This document shows, piece after piece, positions 17,813-26,286 of a DNA stretch of 64,000 nt. Made by a program: the position numbers and the translations under genes. The first letter of the stretch is position 1; each line of letters begins with the position of its first letter. The notes under the pieces are model-generated. The model was given only the letters and a program-made list of their open reading frames with translations. It was not told the origin of the DNA and ran no database searches. This DNA comes from DATNBU01 sp964476185 (GTDB lineage Bacteria > Desulfobacterota > Binatia > UBA1149 > CAITLU01), in assembly GCA_964476185.1 (NCBI GenBank), contig CAYYZO010000008.1:1-64000 (forward strand), in the 5' to 3' direction.

Positions 17813-19084
17813 TCAGTGCTTGTGTTCGAGCGGGACGCCGAGGACCACTCCGATCAGGGACCGGACCGCGGGGTCCGGGTGGGCGTCGTGCTGTTCGTGC
17901 AGGACCTTGGCGCACTCCCGGCAGCCCTTCATGCTTCCGAGCCCGTAGGCCGCGGAGACGGCCGCCTCCCCGCGACTCTCCACGAGGATCTTCGACAGGG
18001 CGGCCTGTGCCGCCGGCGTCGCGACCTCGCCGAGCGCTGCTGCGGCCGGCCGGCTGCTCGCGTCGCCGCGGGCGACGGCCGCTGCCAGTGCCGCCACGAC
18101 CGCATCTCCCCCTGCGCGGGCCATCCCGTCCGCGGCCTCGACCCGCTGCTCGGCGGTCGAGTCCTTTTCCGCGAGGATCTCGCTCGCCCGCGACAGCGCC
18201 TCGGGATCGGTGGCCGCCCGGCTGCCGAGCGCGCCCGCGGCGTACTGTCGGACCACCGGGTTCGTCGAGCGCGACAGCGCGATCAGGCGCGCCGTCGGCA
18301 CCCCTTTGCCGAGCCGATCGAGTCCGCGAAGGGCCACTACCCCCGTTTCGTCGTCGCGGTCGGCGAGTTCCTCGAGCAGGGGTTCCACGGCGCCGACCTT
18401 CGCCGAGACGAGCGAGTCGACGAGGAGTTGCTTCTCGTCCAGCGGAGCGTCGCCCTCGAGGTGGGCCTTCACGCGGGGCACCGCGCCCTCGGGGAAATCC
18501 CGCGCGAGCATCGGGTAGACGGCGAAGTAGCGGACGGAATCGTTGCGCATCGTCCCCGAGGTCGAGACGAGCCCGTCGGCGACGGCCTGGATCTGCGCCG
18601 GCCATCGCGACAGGCCCGGCATCCCGGTCGCAACGAGGTAGGCGCCGAGGATGCGCCGGGCCTCGGTCGCGTCGTCGCCGCGGAAAACGTAGCGCCTGCC
18701 TCCCGCCACCGCGTGGCGGCGCGTCGGCGGCAGGTTGTCCTTGTAGTAGGCGTGCTCGGACAGCAGCTGGATCGCCGCGAAGAACTCCTCTCCCTGCTGG
18801 AAGAACGGCTTGTCCACTTCGCTGCTGAGCACCTCGTGCACCAGCATCAGGTTGCGCGGCTTGCTGTCGTTCGGCGCCCACAGGAGGTCGACGATCTGAG
18901 ACGGGTAGACGAGCAGCATCCCGTCGCGGAAGGGCAACGGCTTGGCTTCGAGCCGGACGGTACCGACCGCCCAGGCCTTTTCCGCATAGTGGTAAATGGT
19001 GCGCTGCTCGGGGGGCAGGGTCGTAGCGGCGTCGGCGGCGAGGCCTGTGGCGAGAAGGAGGCTCAGGACGAGGGATCGGCGCAT
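17813..19084 (-). CDS. secreted HEAT-repeat protein
   Basis: This 423-residue protein starts with a probable signal peptide (MRRSLVLSLLLATGLAADA) and should be periplasmic. Residues 30-200 form a domain I do not recognise, with phrases such as LVYPSQIVDLLWAPND and NLMLVHEVLSSEVD. From about residue 210 it is a run of HEAT/PBS-lyase-like helical repeats rich in Ala, Leu and Gly, for example VVRQYAAGALGSRA, VEAADGMARAGGDAVVAALA and AAVSAAYGLGSMKG. The tail has CRECAKVL and ends PLEHKH. HEAT arrays usually bind proteins. No enzyme motif is seen. Confidence 0.75.
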   Translation of the reverse strand: MRRSLVLSLLLATGLAADAATTLPPEQRTIYHYAEKAWAVGTVRLEAKPLPFRDGMLLVYPSQIVDLLWAPNDSKPRNLMLVHEVLSSEVDKPFFQQGEEFFAAIQLLSEHAYYKDNLPPTRRHAVAGGRRYVFRGDDATEARRILGAYLVATGMPGLSRWPAQIQAVADGLVSTSGTMRNDSVRYFAVYPMLARDFPEGAVPRVKAHLEGDAPLDEKQLLVDSLVSAKVGAVEPLLEELADRDDETGVVALRGLDRLGKGVPTARLIALSRSTNPVVRQYAAGALGSRAATDPEALSRASEILAEKDSTAEQRVEAADGMARAGGDAVVAALAAAVARGDASSRPAAAALGEVATPAAQAALSKILVESRGEAAVSAAYGLGSMKGCRECAKVLHEQHDAHPDPAVRSLIGVVLGVPLEHKH

Positions 19085-19142
19085 CGAGGGTCCCCACGGG
19101 TGGCACGACCGAGGTGTCGTGCCCGTTGTTTTCCGAAACGAA

Positions 19143-19172
19143 GGCGGGGGCCCCGATGCCGGAGCCCCCGCC
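19143..19172 (-). terminator. hairpin downstream of the CehA-like gene
   Basis: A perfect 9-bp stem pairs GGCGGGGGC (19143-19151) with GCCCCCGCC (19164-19172) around a 12-base loop. On the minus strand it lies 35 bases beyond the stop of the 1291-residue gene and is followed by TTCGTTTCGG, only a weak U tract. It fits an intrinsic terminator or a 3-prime stabilising hairpin. Confidence 0.55.
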
Positions 19173-19206
19173 CTTGTCTACCAACGCTGTCGTTCGGTTC
19201 CAGTGC

Positions 19207-22200
19207 TCAGAGGCCCGGGCAGGCCGTGCCTCCGTGGCAGAGGTTGTCGCCGTCGTCGAAGAACAGCGGGTTCGAGTAGGCCAGTGCCATCGCCCCCTGT
19301 TCGCCGAGGTTCCACGGCAGCGGTCCGCCGTTGTCCGTCAGGTCGGCGAGCGTCGCGTTGCCGCTCTCGTCGAGGTCCTGCGGCTGCATCGGGAACAGCG
19401 GCTTCGAGACGCCGTCCGTGCCGCGGACCACGACCACGACCCACGCATCTCCCGTGATCGTGACCGGGATCGTCACGTCGGTGACCTGGCGCGTTCCGAA
19501 GCCCGACACGCCCGGCGGCGTCGTCACGGTGAAGTCCAGGCCCTTGGTCAGGGTCAGCGTCGGCGTCACGGTGTCGCACTTGGACGGGTTGATCACGCCG
19601 AAGAACGTCCACTCGGACTCGCAGTTCGTCGGCGAGTTCATGTAGACGTCGATCGTGTCGTACTCCGCCCACGTTGGCGCCTCGATGTGCAGGTTGATCT
19701 TGTCCGCGCCGCCGCCCGAGTAGGCCACCGTGCGCGAGTCGCCGAGGGCGTGCGACGCCGTCTGGGCGGTTCCGTTCTCGAGCTCGACACGCACGAACGG
19801 GCCGTTCGAGCCGATCGCGCGCAGGCCGTTCACGTTGGTCGCGAGCTCGGCCGGATCGATCAGGCCCGGCGAATCGGTCGACGAGGCGACGAAGGTCCTC
19901 GGTCCGCCCGCCTGCACCGAGATGCTGCTGTGCGTGTCGGAGTCGGCCGTGCCGGCCTTGAAACGGCCCTGGTTCAACAGGTTGAACCAGTCGGCCATGT
20001 TGTCGCCGCGCAGCAGCTCGGTCTGGCCGCGCCCAGCCTCGATCCAGACTTCGAGAGCCGTGAAGTCGTCGTCGTAGAGGTTCACCACCGAGGGATCGAG
20101 GCGGAGGAACGAACTCAGGTTCGAACCGGCCAGCGAGCACGTGCCGCCGCCACCGCAGGACGGGACCGTCGGGCAGGTGCCGCCGCCCGGGCAGTTCGCG
20201 TCGCTCGTGCAGCTCGCACCGTCGTTCGTTCCGCCGATGCAGATCCGCACCTTGCAAGGCAGGCCGAACTGCGTGCCGCCCACGCAACGGTACACGGCGT
20301 TGCTGCTGACCGGAGGATTCTGCTCCGTGTCGATGCCGAGCATGTTGAAGTGCCCGAGAGTGCCGCTGTTGAAGTGGTTGACCTGGATGACCTGGTCGCC
20401 GGGGAACGCGTGGCCGATGTCGTAGATCTCCCCGGGCAGGTTGTCGTAAGCCCCGTCGGACGGGTAGCTCGACCCGTTGACGTCGCCGAGGTGGAAGCTC
20501 CAGTCGATCGCGCCGCCGTCGATCTGGTTGCTGTCGACGGTGATCGGCCAGGTGTTGAAGTGCCCGTAGTGGCTGGTCGTGGTCTCGTTCGACGGAGCGG
20601 TCTTGATCAGCGAGCCCACGCCGAGCGCCGCGACCTCGTCCGACAGGTCGTGCGTGAAGTCGTGGTCCGTGTTCACGAAGAAGTCCACGCCCTCGGCCAG
20701 CATCGAGACGATGCGGCGCTCGCGCGAGACCGTGCTGTCCGGGCTGTTGATCATGTGCACGTGCGTGTCGATCGACACGAAGCCCGTCGTGTCCACGACC
20801 TGGTTCACGGTCGCGTTGACGGTGCTCGTTCCGCCGGCCGTCACCGTGATGAGGTCGTCGTACACGTCGTACTCGTAGCCGTGCGAGACGACCACGCGGT
20901 AGCTGCCGGGCTCGAGGTCGAAGCTGACCGTCCCGGACTGGTCCGCGAACGTCGCGTGCGCGAGCCCGAAGATGTCGCCCTTCTCCTCGAAGTCGAAACC
21001 GAAGAAGCGGCCGGTGAACTTGATCGTCGACAGGCCGACGTACTCGTCGTTCAGCGGATCCGGGCTCGCGGGGACGCCGACCACCGAGACCTTCGCGGCG
21101 ATCGGGTTGCTGCCCTGGTCGACGACGTTGACGACCACGCTGCCGGTCTGCGGCAGGGCGAAGTCGAACACGGTCGTCTTCTTCTTCTTGATCTCGACGG
21201 CGTGCTTGGTCGGCGTGGCCAGGCTGCCCTCGTACGGAGTTCCGGACTTGCGCGCGAGCACCTCGTAGTTGCCCGGCGGGACGACGAAACGGTAGACACC
21301 GTGGTCGTCGGTGAGCGTCGAGGAGAAGATGTTCACGCAGTTGTCGGGATCCGGGTCCGGGCAGCTGCCCGGGTTGTTGATGTTGCCGTTGATCAGCGTC
21401 ACGTGCGCGCCCGCGACCGGCACGCCGTTCGAGGTCACGACGCCCTGCAGGGCTCCCTTGTCGAGGCCGACCAGCTCCGTGCGGGCCTGCGACACGTCGG
21501 CGACGTCCTCGCCGATCACGAACCATCGCCGCAGCGTGTTGCTGCCGCCCGCCGGGATCGTGAATCCGCCCGCCGGCTTCGACGCCGGATCGGTGAAGAG
21601 CGCGTTCAGCAGGTTGTTGCCGCTGACCCACGCGTAGACGCCGGACGACGAGAACGCGCCGGTGCTGTAGGTCTGGGTGCCGGACCCGATCGGCGGGAAG
21701 ATCACGCCGTAGGCCAGGCCCGCCGCGTCGAGGCGGCCCTGGAACGCGAGGAAGTCGAGCCCCTGGCCGCCGCCGAACGAGCTGCCGTTGCGAAGCTGGG
21801 TCTCGCCGTAGCCCTGGCCGGGGCCGAACGGCTCGAGCTGGCCGCCGGGGTTCACGAAATCGCCCATGAAGTACTTGAGCTGGCCCCCGGTCAGGTTCGT
21901 CACGGTCGTCGCGATCTGGATCGCGTTCGAGTACGGCGTCAGCGTGTAGGTCGTCTCGAGGTCGATCGGCAGGTTGTTGTCGACGGCGTCGGCCGGGACC
22001 GAGAGTCCCGCCGCCAGCACGAGGATGTCGCCCTTGATCGTGTCGAAGAGGTCGTCGGGGCCGCTCGACTTGATGACCGCCGCCAGGCCGTCGCTGCCGT
22101 CCGCTTCGACGATCACGGTGTCGGTGGCCTGCGAAGAAGAGATGTGGACGAGCGGCTGGATGCCGAGCCAGCTGTCGCGGTCGTCGGCCGGGTCGGCGCG

Positions 22201-23082
22201 CACGATGTCGGCGTCCACGATCTGGCCGCCGTTCAGCATCATGAAGGAGTGCTCGCGACCGGGCTGGCGGATGATGCCGCGCACGTTGCCGTTGCGGATC
22301 GCGTAGTCGCCGATCTTGCCGACCGCGAGCGGGCCGCCGATGAGGTCCGCCGCGTTGGCGACCTGGAAGGCCTGCGCGCCGTTCGAGAACGGTCCGACCG
22401 CCGGCACGCAGTTCAGCTTGAGCTTCGCCTTGGCCTTGCTGGTGTCCGACACGACGTCGAACGCGACGAGCGCCTTGTTCTTCTTGTAGACCGGGATGCA
22501 GTAGTCGTCGCAGTCGCGGTCGCTCGTGCACTTCTGGCCCACGGTGTCGGGATCCGGGCCGCAGATCCCGTCTTTCGTCTTGAGGTCGACCTTGACCGGA
22601 AGATCGGCATCGGTGCACGCCTCGCCGCTGTTGGGCAACAGCGCATCGAGGGCGTCGACCACCGTGTTGAGGTTGTAGATCGCCGACGGGAGCTTGATGA
22701 CGTTATTGGCGTCCTTCGCCGACGGCTTCTTGATCGAGCCCAGCGACACCGTCTCGGTCGAGCAGCCGACGTTCGGGAGGTTCACGCACGCACCGACGCG
22801 GAACACGCACGCGCCGTTCACGGCGCCGTCGGCGTCGCAGGCGTCGCCGTCCGTGCAGACGATCTTCTTCGGCTCCGCCGGCGGCGTGCCCGCACCGTCC
22901 ATGTCGACCGCGAGCGCGAGCACGCACTGGTCGGTCGCGCCACCGTCCGCGAACAGGCAGTCCGCCGCGTTGTCCACGGTGTTGTCGAGCGTATCGATGC
23001 AGGCGGCGTGCGCCGGCGCTGCGCCGAAAGACAGCAGTGCTGCCACGAACCCGGCCGTGCCGAGTCTCTTCCAGATGTCCAT
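19207..23082 (-). CDS. large secreted CehA/McbA-family PHP metallohydrolase
   Basis: This 1291-residue protein is exported: MDIWKRLGTAGFVAALLSF and APAHA form a signal peptide with an AHA cleavage site. The N-terminal quarter is Cys/Asp-rich (for example CTSDRDCDDYC). Next come a beta-rich region and two carboxypeptidase-regulatory-like beta domains near residues 540-760. A PHP-like metal-binding domain follows: DTHVH near 772, NTDHDFTH near 805, HFNTWPI, VNHFNSG and DSDTHS near 1046. A second Cys-rich insert (CTSDANCPGGGTC) lies inside it, and a beta-rich tail ends the protein. PHP relatives hydrolyse phosphoesters or other esters; the substrate here is unknown. The ATG at 23082 has a strong GGAGGGG site. 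Confidence 0.8.
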   Translation of the reverse strand: MDIWKRLGTAGFVAALLSFGAAPAHAACIDTLDNTVDNAADCLFADGGATDQCVLALAVDMDGAGTPPAEPKKIVCTDGDACDADGAVNGACVFRVGACVNLPNVGCSTETVSLGSIKKPSAKDANNVIKLPSAIYNLNTVVDALDALLPNSGEACTDADLPVKVDLKTKDGICGPDPDTVGQKCTSDRDCDDYCIPVYKKNKALVAFDVVSDTSKAKAKLKLNCVPAVGPFSNGAQAFQVANAADLIGGPLAVGKIGDYAIRNGNVRGIIRQPGREHSFMMLNGGQIVDADIVRADPADDRDSWLGIQPLVHISSSQATDTVIVEADGSDGLAAVIKSSGPDDLFDTIKGDILVLAAGLSVPADAVDNNLPIDLETTYTLTPYSNAIQIATTVTNLTGGQLKYFMGDFVNPGGQLEPFGPGQGYGETQLRNGSSFGGGQGLDFLAFQGRLDAAGLAYGVIFPPIGSGTQTYSTGAFSSSGVYAWVSGNNLLNALFTDPASKPAGGFTIPAGGSNTLRRWFVIGEDVADVSQARTELVGLDKGALQGVVTSNGVPVAGAHVTLINGNINNPGSCPDPDPDNCVNIFSSTLTDDHGVYRFVVPPGNYEVLARKSGTPYEGSLATPTKHAVEIKKKKTTVFDFALPQTGSVVVNVVDQGSNPIAAKVSVVGVPASPDPLNDEYVGLSTIKFTGRFFGFDFEEKGDIFGLAHATFADQSGTVSFDLEPGSYRVVVSHGYEYDVYDDLITVTAGGTSTVNATVNQVVDTTGFVSIDTHVHMINSPDSTVSRERRIVSMLAEGVDFFVNTDHDFTHDLSDEVAALGVGSLIKTAPSNETTTSHYGHFNTWPITVDSNQIDGGAIDWSFHLGDVNGSSYPSDGAYDNLPGEIYDIGHAFPGDQVIQVNHFNSGTLGHFNMLGIDTEQNPPVSSNAVYRCVGGTQFGLPCKVRICIGGTNDGASCTSDANCPGGGTCPTVPSCGGGGTCSLAGSNLSSFLRLDPSVVNLYDDDFTALEVWIEAGRGQTELLRGDNMADWFNLLNQGRFKAGTADSDTHSSISVQAGGPRTFVASSTDSPGLIDPAELATNVNGLRAIGSNGPFVRVELENGTAQTASHALGDSRTVAYSGGGADKINLHIEAPTWAEYDTIDVYMNSPTNCESEWTFFGVINPSKCDTVTPTLTLTKGLDFTVTTPPGVSGFGTRQVTDVTIPVTITGDAWVVVVVRGTDGVSKPLFPMQPQDLDESGNATLADLTDNGGPLPWNLGEQGAMALAYSNPLFFDDGDNLCHGGTACPGL

Positions 23083-23235
23083 GAGCCCCTCCAGACGATG
23101 TGCGAACGTCAATGCGAACGCCTCCGGCCGGTCCGCCGGAAGCAGGCCGAACCTACGGTTCTTCAAGGAGTTGAGTCAAGCCGTGTTCGCGTTTCGAGAC
23201 GCCGTGCGCAGGCAGTGCGCGAAGCGACGAAAGAG

Positions 23236-24444
23236 TTACGCTTCCGGCGAGGGTCGGTAATACACCGGGCGCACGGCCTCGATACCGGCGGGAGGCTCCG
23301 GAACGCGCTGGTGCTGTCGTCTCGCGAGCCGCAGCAGCACCTTCAACGAGCTCTCGAACTCCTCGATCGGCTTCACTTCGACCAGATCCGCGTCGATCAG
23401 CTCCTGCATGACGCGCCGTCCCAAATCGGTGCGGGTGATCGTGATCGTCCAACCCATGCAGCCCACGCCGCCGCAGGAAACGTCCGCGAGCTCCGCCGAA
23501 AAGTCCCCGCAGTGGTGGCACTCGGGGCGCGCGTACTCTTGCGCCTCGCGCAGGCCGATCTTCACGAGCTCGCCCCCCTTGCGGTAGACGAGCACCTCGC
23601 CCTTCACGTTGAACTTCGCGATGTCGGTGAGCGGAATGCCGAGTTCGTCCTGGATCTTGCGAACCATCAGGCCTTCGAAGTCGAAGACCTCCGAGCACAG
23701 CAGCCCCACGCGCAGGGCGATCCGGTCGGGTGGGTCTTTCAGGCTCTTCGTCTGCCGGTCGATGATCTTGTCGCGCTTCTTCTCGGTCCGGATGAACCCG
23801 GGGTCGCGAAGCTCGGCTTTCCGGGTCGGCGTGATCTGGCAGGGCACCCCCACGAACGCGACGCGCTCGCAGCCTTTCTCCGCCGCCTGCTCGAGCGCCA
23901 GGTCGTTCGGGCAGTAGGTGTACCAGGAGCCCGACGCCGCGAGGATCTCCTGCTCGTTCGTCGCGCACATCGGTTGCGGCGCGCACGGGCGCTCGGGATC
24001 CGGCCCGGAGACGATCGCGCCGTCGATGCGGCCGGTGCGAAGCGCGTGCAGCAGCAGCGCCGTGACGACGCCGCCGTCCTGGGCGGCGGCCATCACCGCC
24101 GGATCCTTGACGCGCGCGGCGTAGATTTCCTGGTAGCTGCCGAACCCGCTCTGGTAGACCGGGTGCTCCTGGCCCTCGAACACCTGCTCGCGCAGCTGGT
24201 GCTCGCGCGGCTGCAGGCGCGGGCAGACCTGGGCGCAGACGTCGCAACCGATGCCCTCGCTGATCCCGCAGTAATCGAACGGGGCGCTCTCCTTGGCCGT
24301 CTGCTTCGGCTTGCCGTCCACGTACTCGATGACGTTGTGCGGGCAGACGAGCACGCAGGTGCCGCACTCGCAGCAGGACCCGTAGGACACGACGTCGTTC
24401 ATCATGTCCTTGAAGGTCGGCTTGGCTTCGTAGGTCGCTCCCAT
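23236..24444 (-). CDS. coenzyme F420 hydrogenase/dehydrogenase beta-type Fe-S flavoprotein
   Basis: The 402-residue protein matches the FrhB/FdhB family. It opens with a ferredoxin-like CCECGTCVLVCP motif (CxxCxxCxxxCP) near residues 24-35. CGISEGIGCDVCAQVCPRL follows. The core has AAQDGGVVTALLLHAL and VGVPCQITPTRKAEL, and then more cysteines in ARPECHHCGDF and DVSCGGVGCMGW. Relatives bind FAD and Fe-S clusters and pass electrons between F420, ferredoxin or other carriers. No hydrogenase, formate dehydrogenase or F420 synthesis gene is nearby, so the carrier is unknown. The ATG at 24444 has AGGAG five bases upstream; a GTG at 24450 overlaps that site. Confidence 0.85.
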   Translation of the reverse strand: MGATYEAKPTFKDMMNDVVSYGSCCECGTCVLVCPHNVIEYVDGKPKQTAKESAPFDYCGISEGIGCDVCAQVCPRLQPREHQLREQVFEGQEHPVYQSGFGSYQEIYAARVKDPAVMAAAQDGGVVTALLLHALRTGRIDGAIVSGPDPERPCAPQPMCATNEQEILAASGSWYTYCPNDLALEQAAEKGCERVAFVGVPCQITPTRKAELRDPGFIRTEKKRDKIIDRQTKSLKDPPDRIALRVGLLCSEVFDFEGLMVRKIQDELGIPLTDIAKFNVKGEVLVYRKGGELVKIGLREAQEYARPECHHCGDFSAELADVSCGGVGCMGWTITITRTDLGRRVMQELIDADLVEVKPIEEFESSLKVLLRLARRQHQRVPEPPAGIEAVRPVYYRPSPEA

Positions 24445-24589
24445 CCTCACTCCTGCCTGACTCCGGCCTCGCTCCCGCGCCGGGCGTCCTGCCGCACCGC
24501 GAAGACCGCGACAGCCCGCGGCGCGCCGGCGTAGTTCGCGGCCGTGTATACGAGCGACCCTCGGCAGGCAATGCCGGGGCGGCGCGCGC

Positions 24590-25111
24590 TCAGCCCTCGC
24601 CGTCGTAGCGCAACAACGCGTGCACCGGCACCGGCGCGAGCGCCGCGCGGCCGCCGAGGAAACCGAGCTCGATCAGGAACCCGCATTCGACGACCTTCGC
24701 GCCGCAGGCCTCCGCGAGCGCGACGGTCGCTCGCGCCGTACCGCCGGTGGCGAGCAGGTCGTCGAGGATCGCGACGCGCGAACCCGACGGCATCGCATCC
24801 TTGTGGATCTCGAGAGAGTCGCTGCCGTACTCGAGTTCGTACGTGACCGTATGCCGGTCGTGAGGCAGCTTGCCGGGCTTGCGCACGATGCAGAGCCCCA
24901 CCCCGAGCGCGTAAGCCACCGGCGCCCCGAAGAGGAAGCCGCGGGACTCGACGCCGACGATCGCGTCCACCCTGCCCCGGTAGCGATCCGCCATCGCGTC
25001 GACGACGTGGCGAAGCGCCGGACCGTTCGTGAGCAGCGGCGTGATGTCCTTGAACTGGATGCCGGGCTTCGGGAAGTCCGGGACGGTGCGGATCAGGGCG
25101 TCGATGTCCAT
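24590..25111 (-). CDS. apt: adenine phosphoribosyltransferase
   Basis: The 173-residue enzyme salvages adenine to AMP using PRPP. It has the Apt signature PDFPKPGIQFKDITPLL at the N terminus, VESRGFLFGAPVAYALG, and the PRPP-binding loop VAILDDLLATGGTARATV near residues 116-133. Length and motifs are typical of the short cytoplasmic enzyme. surE lies 57 bases upstream in the same direction, so the two nucleotide-related genes are probably co-transcribed. Confidence 0.97.
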   Translation of the reverse strand: MDIDALIRTVPDFPKPGIQFKDITPLLTNGPALRHVVDAMADRYRGRVDAIVGVESRGFLFGAPVAYALGVGLCIVRKPGKLPHDRHTVTYELEYGSDSLEIHKDAMPSGSRVAILDDLLATGGTARATVALAEACGAKVVECGFLIELGFLGGRAALAPVPVHALLRYDGEG

Positions 25112-25168
25112 GGGGCTTTCCTGTGGGGCTTTCTTGTCCGGGGACCTGCAGCCCGATGTCGCGGCGGC

Positions 25169-25909
25169 TCAGGGCCAATCCACTTCCAGCGAAGAGAGCG
25201 TCTTCAGGGCTTCGTAGTTCGTCAGGTCCAGGTGCAGCGGCGTGACCGAGATCAGGCCGGCGTGAACGGCCGCGAAATCGGTGCCCGGCTCGTCCTCGAA
25301 ATCGAGCTCCGTCCCGCCGATCCAGTAGTACTTGCGACCCCGCGGATCGTCCTTCTCCACGATCGCGTCGGTGTAGCGGCGCTTGCCCTGGCGCGTGACC
25401 GCGAATCCGGACGGATCCGGGATGTCCGGCACGTTCACGTTGAGCAGCGTGTCGTCGGGGAGCCCGGTCGCCTGCAATCGGCGCACGAGGCGGGCCGCGA
25501 ACCGGGCCGCCGCATCGTACTGGAACGAGACCTTGCCGACCTGCGAGAACGCGACGGCGGGAACGCCGAGCAGCACCCCTTCCATGGCCGCCGACACGGT
25601 TCCCGAGTACGTGATGTCGTCGCCGAGGTTCGCGCCCCGGTTGATGCCGGAGACGACGAGCCACGGCCGCTCGCGGAGCAGCCCGTTCAGCGCAAGGTTC
25701 ACGCAGTCGGTGGGCGTGCCGCTGACGGCGATCCAGCCGGGCTGGATCTCGTCGGCGCGCAGCGGACGCTCGATCGTCAGCGCGTGGCTGACGGCCGAGC
25801 GCTCGCGGTCCGGCGCGACGACGACGACGTCGTCGATGTCCCGGAGCGCCTCGACGAGGCGCGCGAGTCCGCTCGACTGGATGCCGTCGTCGTTGCTGGC
25901 CAGGATCAT
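25169..25909 (-). CDS. surE: 5'-nucleotidase SurE
   Basis: This 246-residue protein is the SurE survival nucleotidase, which dephosphorylates nucleoside monophosphates. It starts MILASNDDGI with the paired metal-binding aspartates. VVAPDRERSAVSHALT contains the conserved Ser, and SGINRGANLGDDITYSGTV contains the conserved Asn and nucleotide-binding loop. GTPTDCVNLAL and NVNVPDIP are also family motifs. The ATG at 25909 places the first beta strand correctly; the frame continuing to 26164 runs back through tRNA-Pro and is not coding. apt follows downstream. Confidence 0.97.
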   Translation of the reverse strand: MILASNDDGIQSSGLARLVEALRDIDDVVVVAPDRERSAVSHALTIERPLRADEIQPGWIAVSGTPTDCVNLALNGLLRERPWLVVSGINRGANLGDDITYSGTVSAAMEGVLLGVPAVAFSQVGKVSFQYDAAARFAARLVRRLQATGLPDDTLLNVNVPDIPDPSGFAVTRQGKRRYTDAIVEKDDPRGRKYYWIGGTELDFEDEPGTDFAAVHAGLISVTPLHLDLTNYEALKTLSSLEVDWP

Positions 25910-26048
25910 CGCCGGGTCCTCTGCTGCGGTTCGGCCCGCTCTTCGGGAACGCCGGAGCCGCGGCGATCGCCGCACGGACCGGCTGGGTGACCCCGGTACG
26001 GCGGTAGAAGAAGCGCCGGAGGGCAGCCTCGCCCCCCGGCGCTTCGAA

Positions 26049-26125
26049 TGGTCGGGGTGACTGGATTTGAACCAGCGACCACTCACACCCCAAGCGAGTG
26101 CGCTACCAGGCTGCGCTACACCCCG
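26049..26125 (-). tRNA. tRNA-Pro (anticodon GGG)
   Basis: The minus strand folds as a cloverleaf with acceptor CGGGGTG/CACCCCG, discriminator A and an encoded CCA. The anticodon stem CTCGC/GTGAG encloses loop TTGGGGT, giving anticodon GGG for the CCC codon. The T arm has GGTTCAAATCC. It lies between amtB and surE on the same strand. Confidence 0.96.
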
Positions 26126-26286
26126 AAGGGCGCGGACGATAGCCACGAGGGGCGCTGAAGGCAACTTCGTTCGGCTGCGCAGGACCCTGGGATCTCACGC
26201 CGAAGTCCGCGCAGCCTTGCCGGACGACTCCGCGGGGCCGGCCGCACGTCAGGTCGATCGGGTACGGATCGCCTTGCGCTGCGGAG

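Noticed and set aside
19114..24534. A 1806-codon open frame on the plus strand
   Set aside because: It is the antisense of the CehA-like and F420-type genes. Its translation is Arg/Val/Asp-rich with no family resemblance, whereas the minus strand has a signal peptide, Fe-S motifs and good ribosome binding sites.
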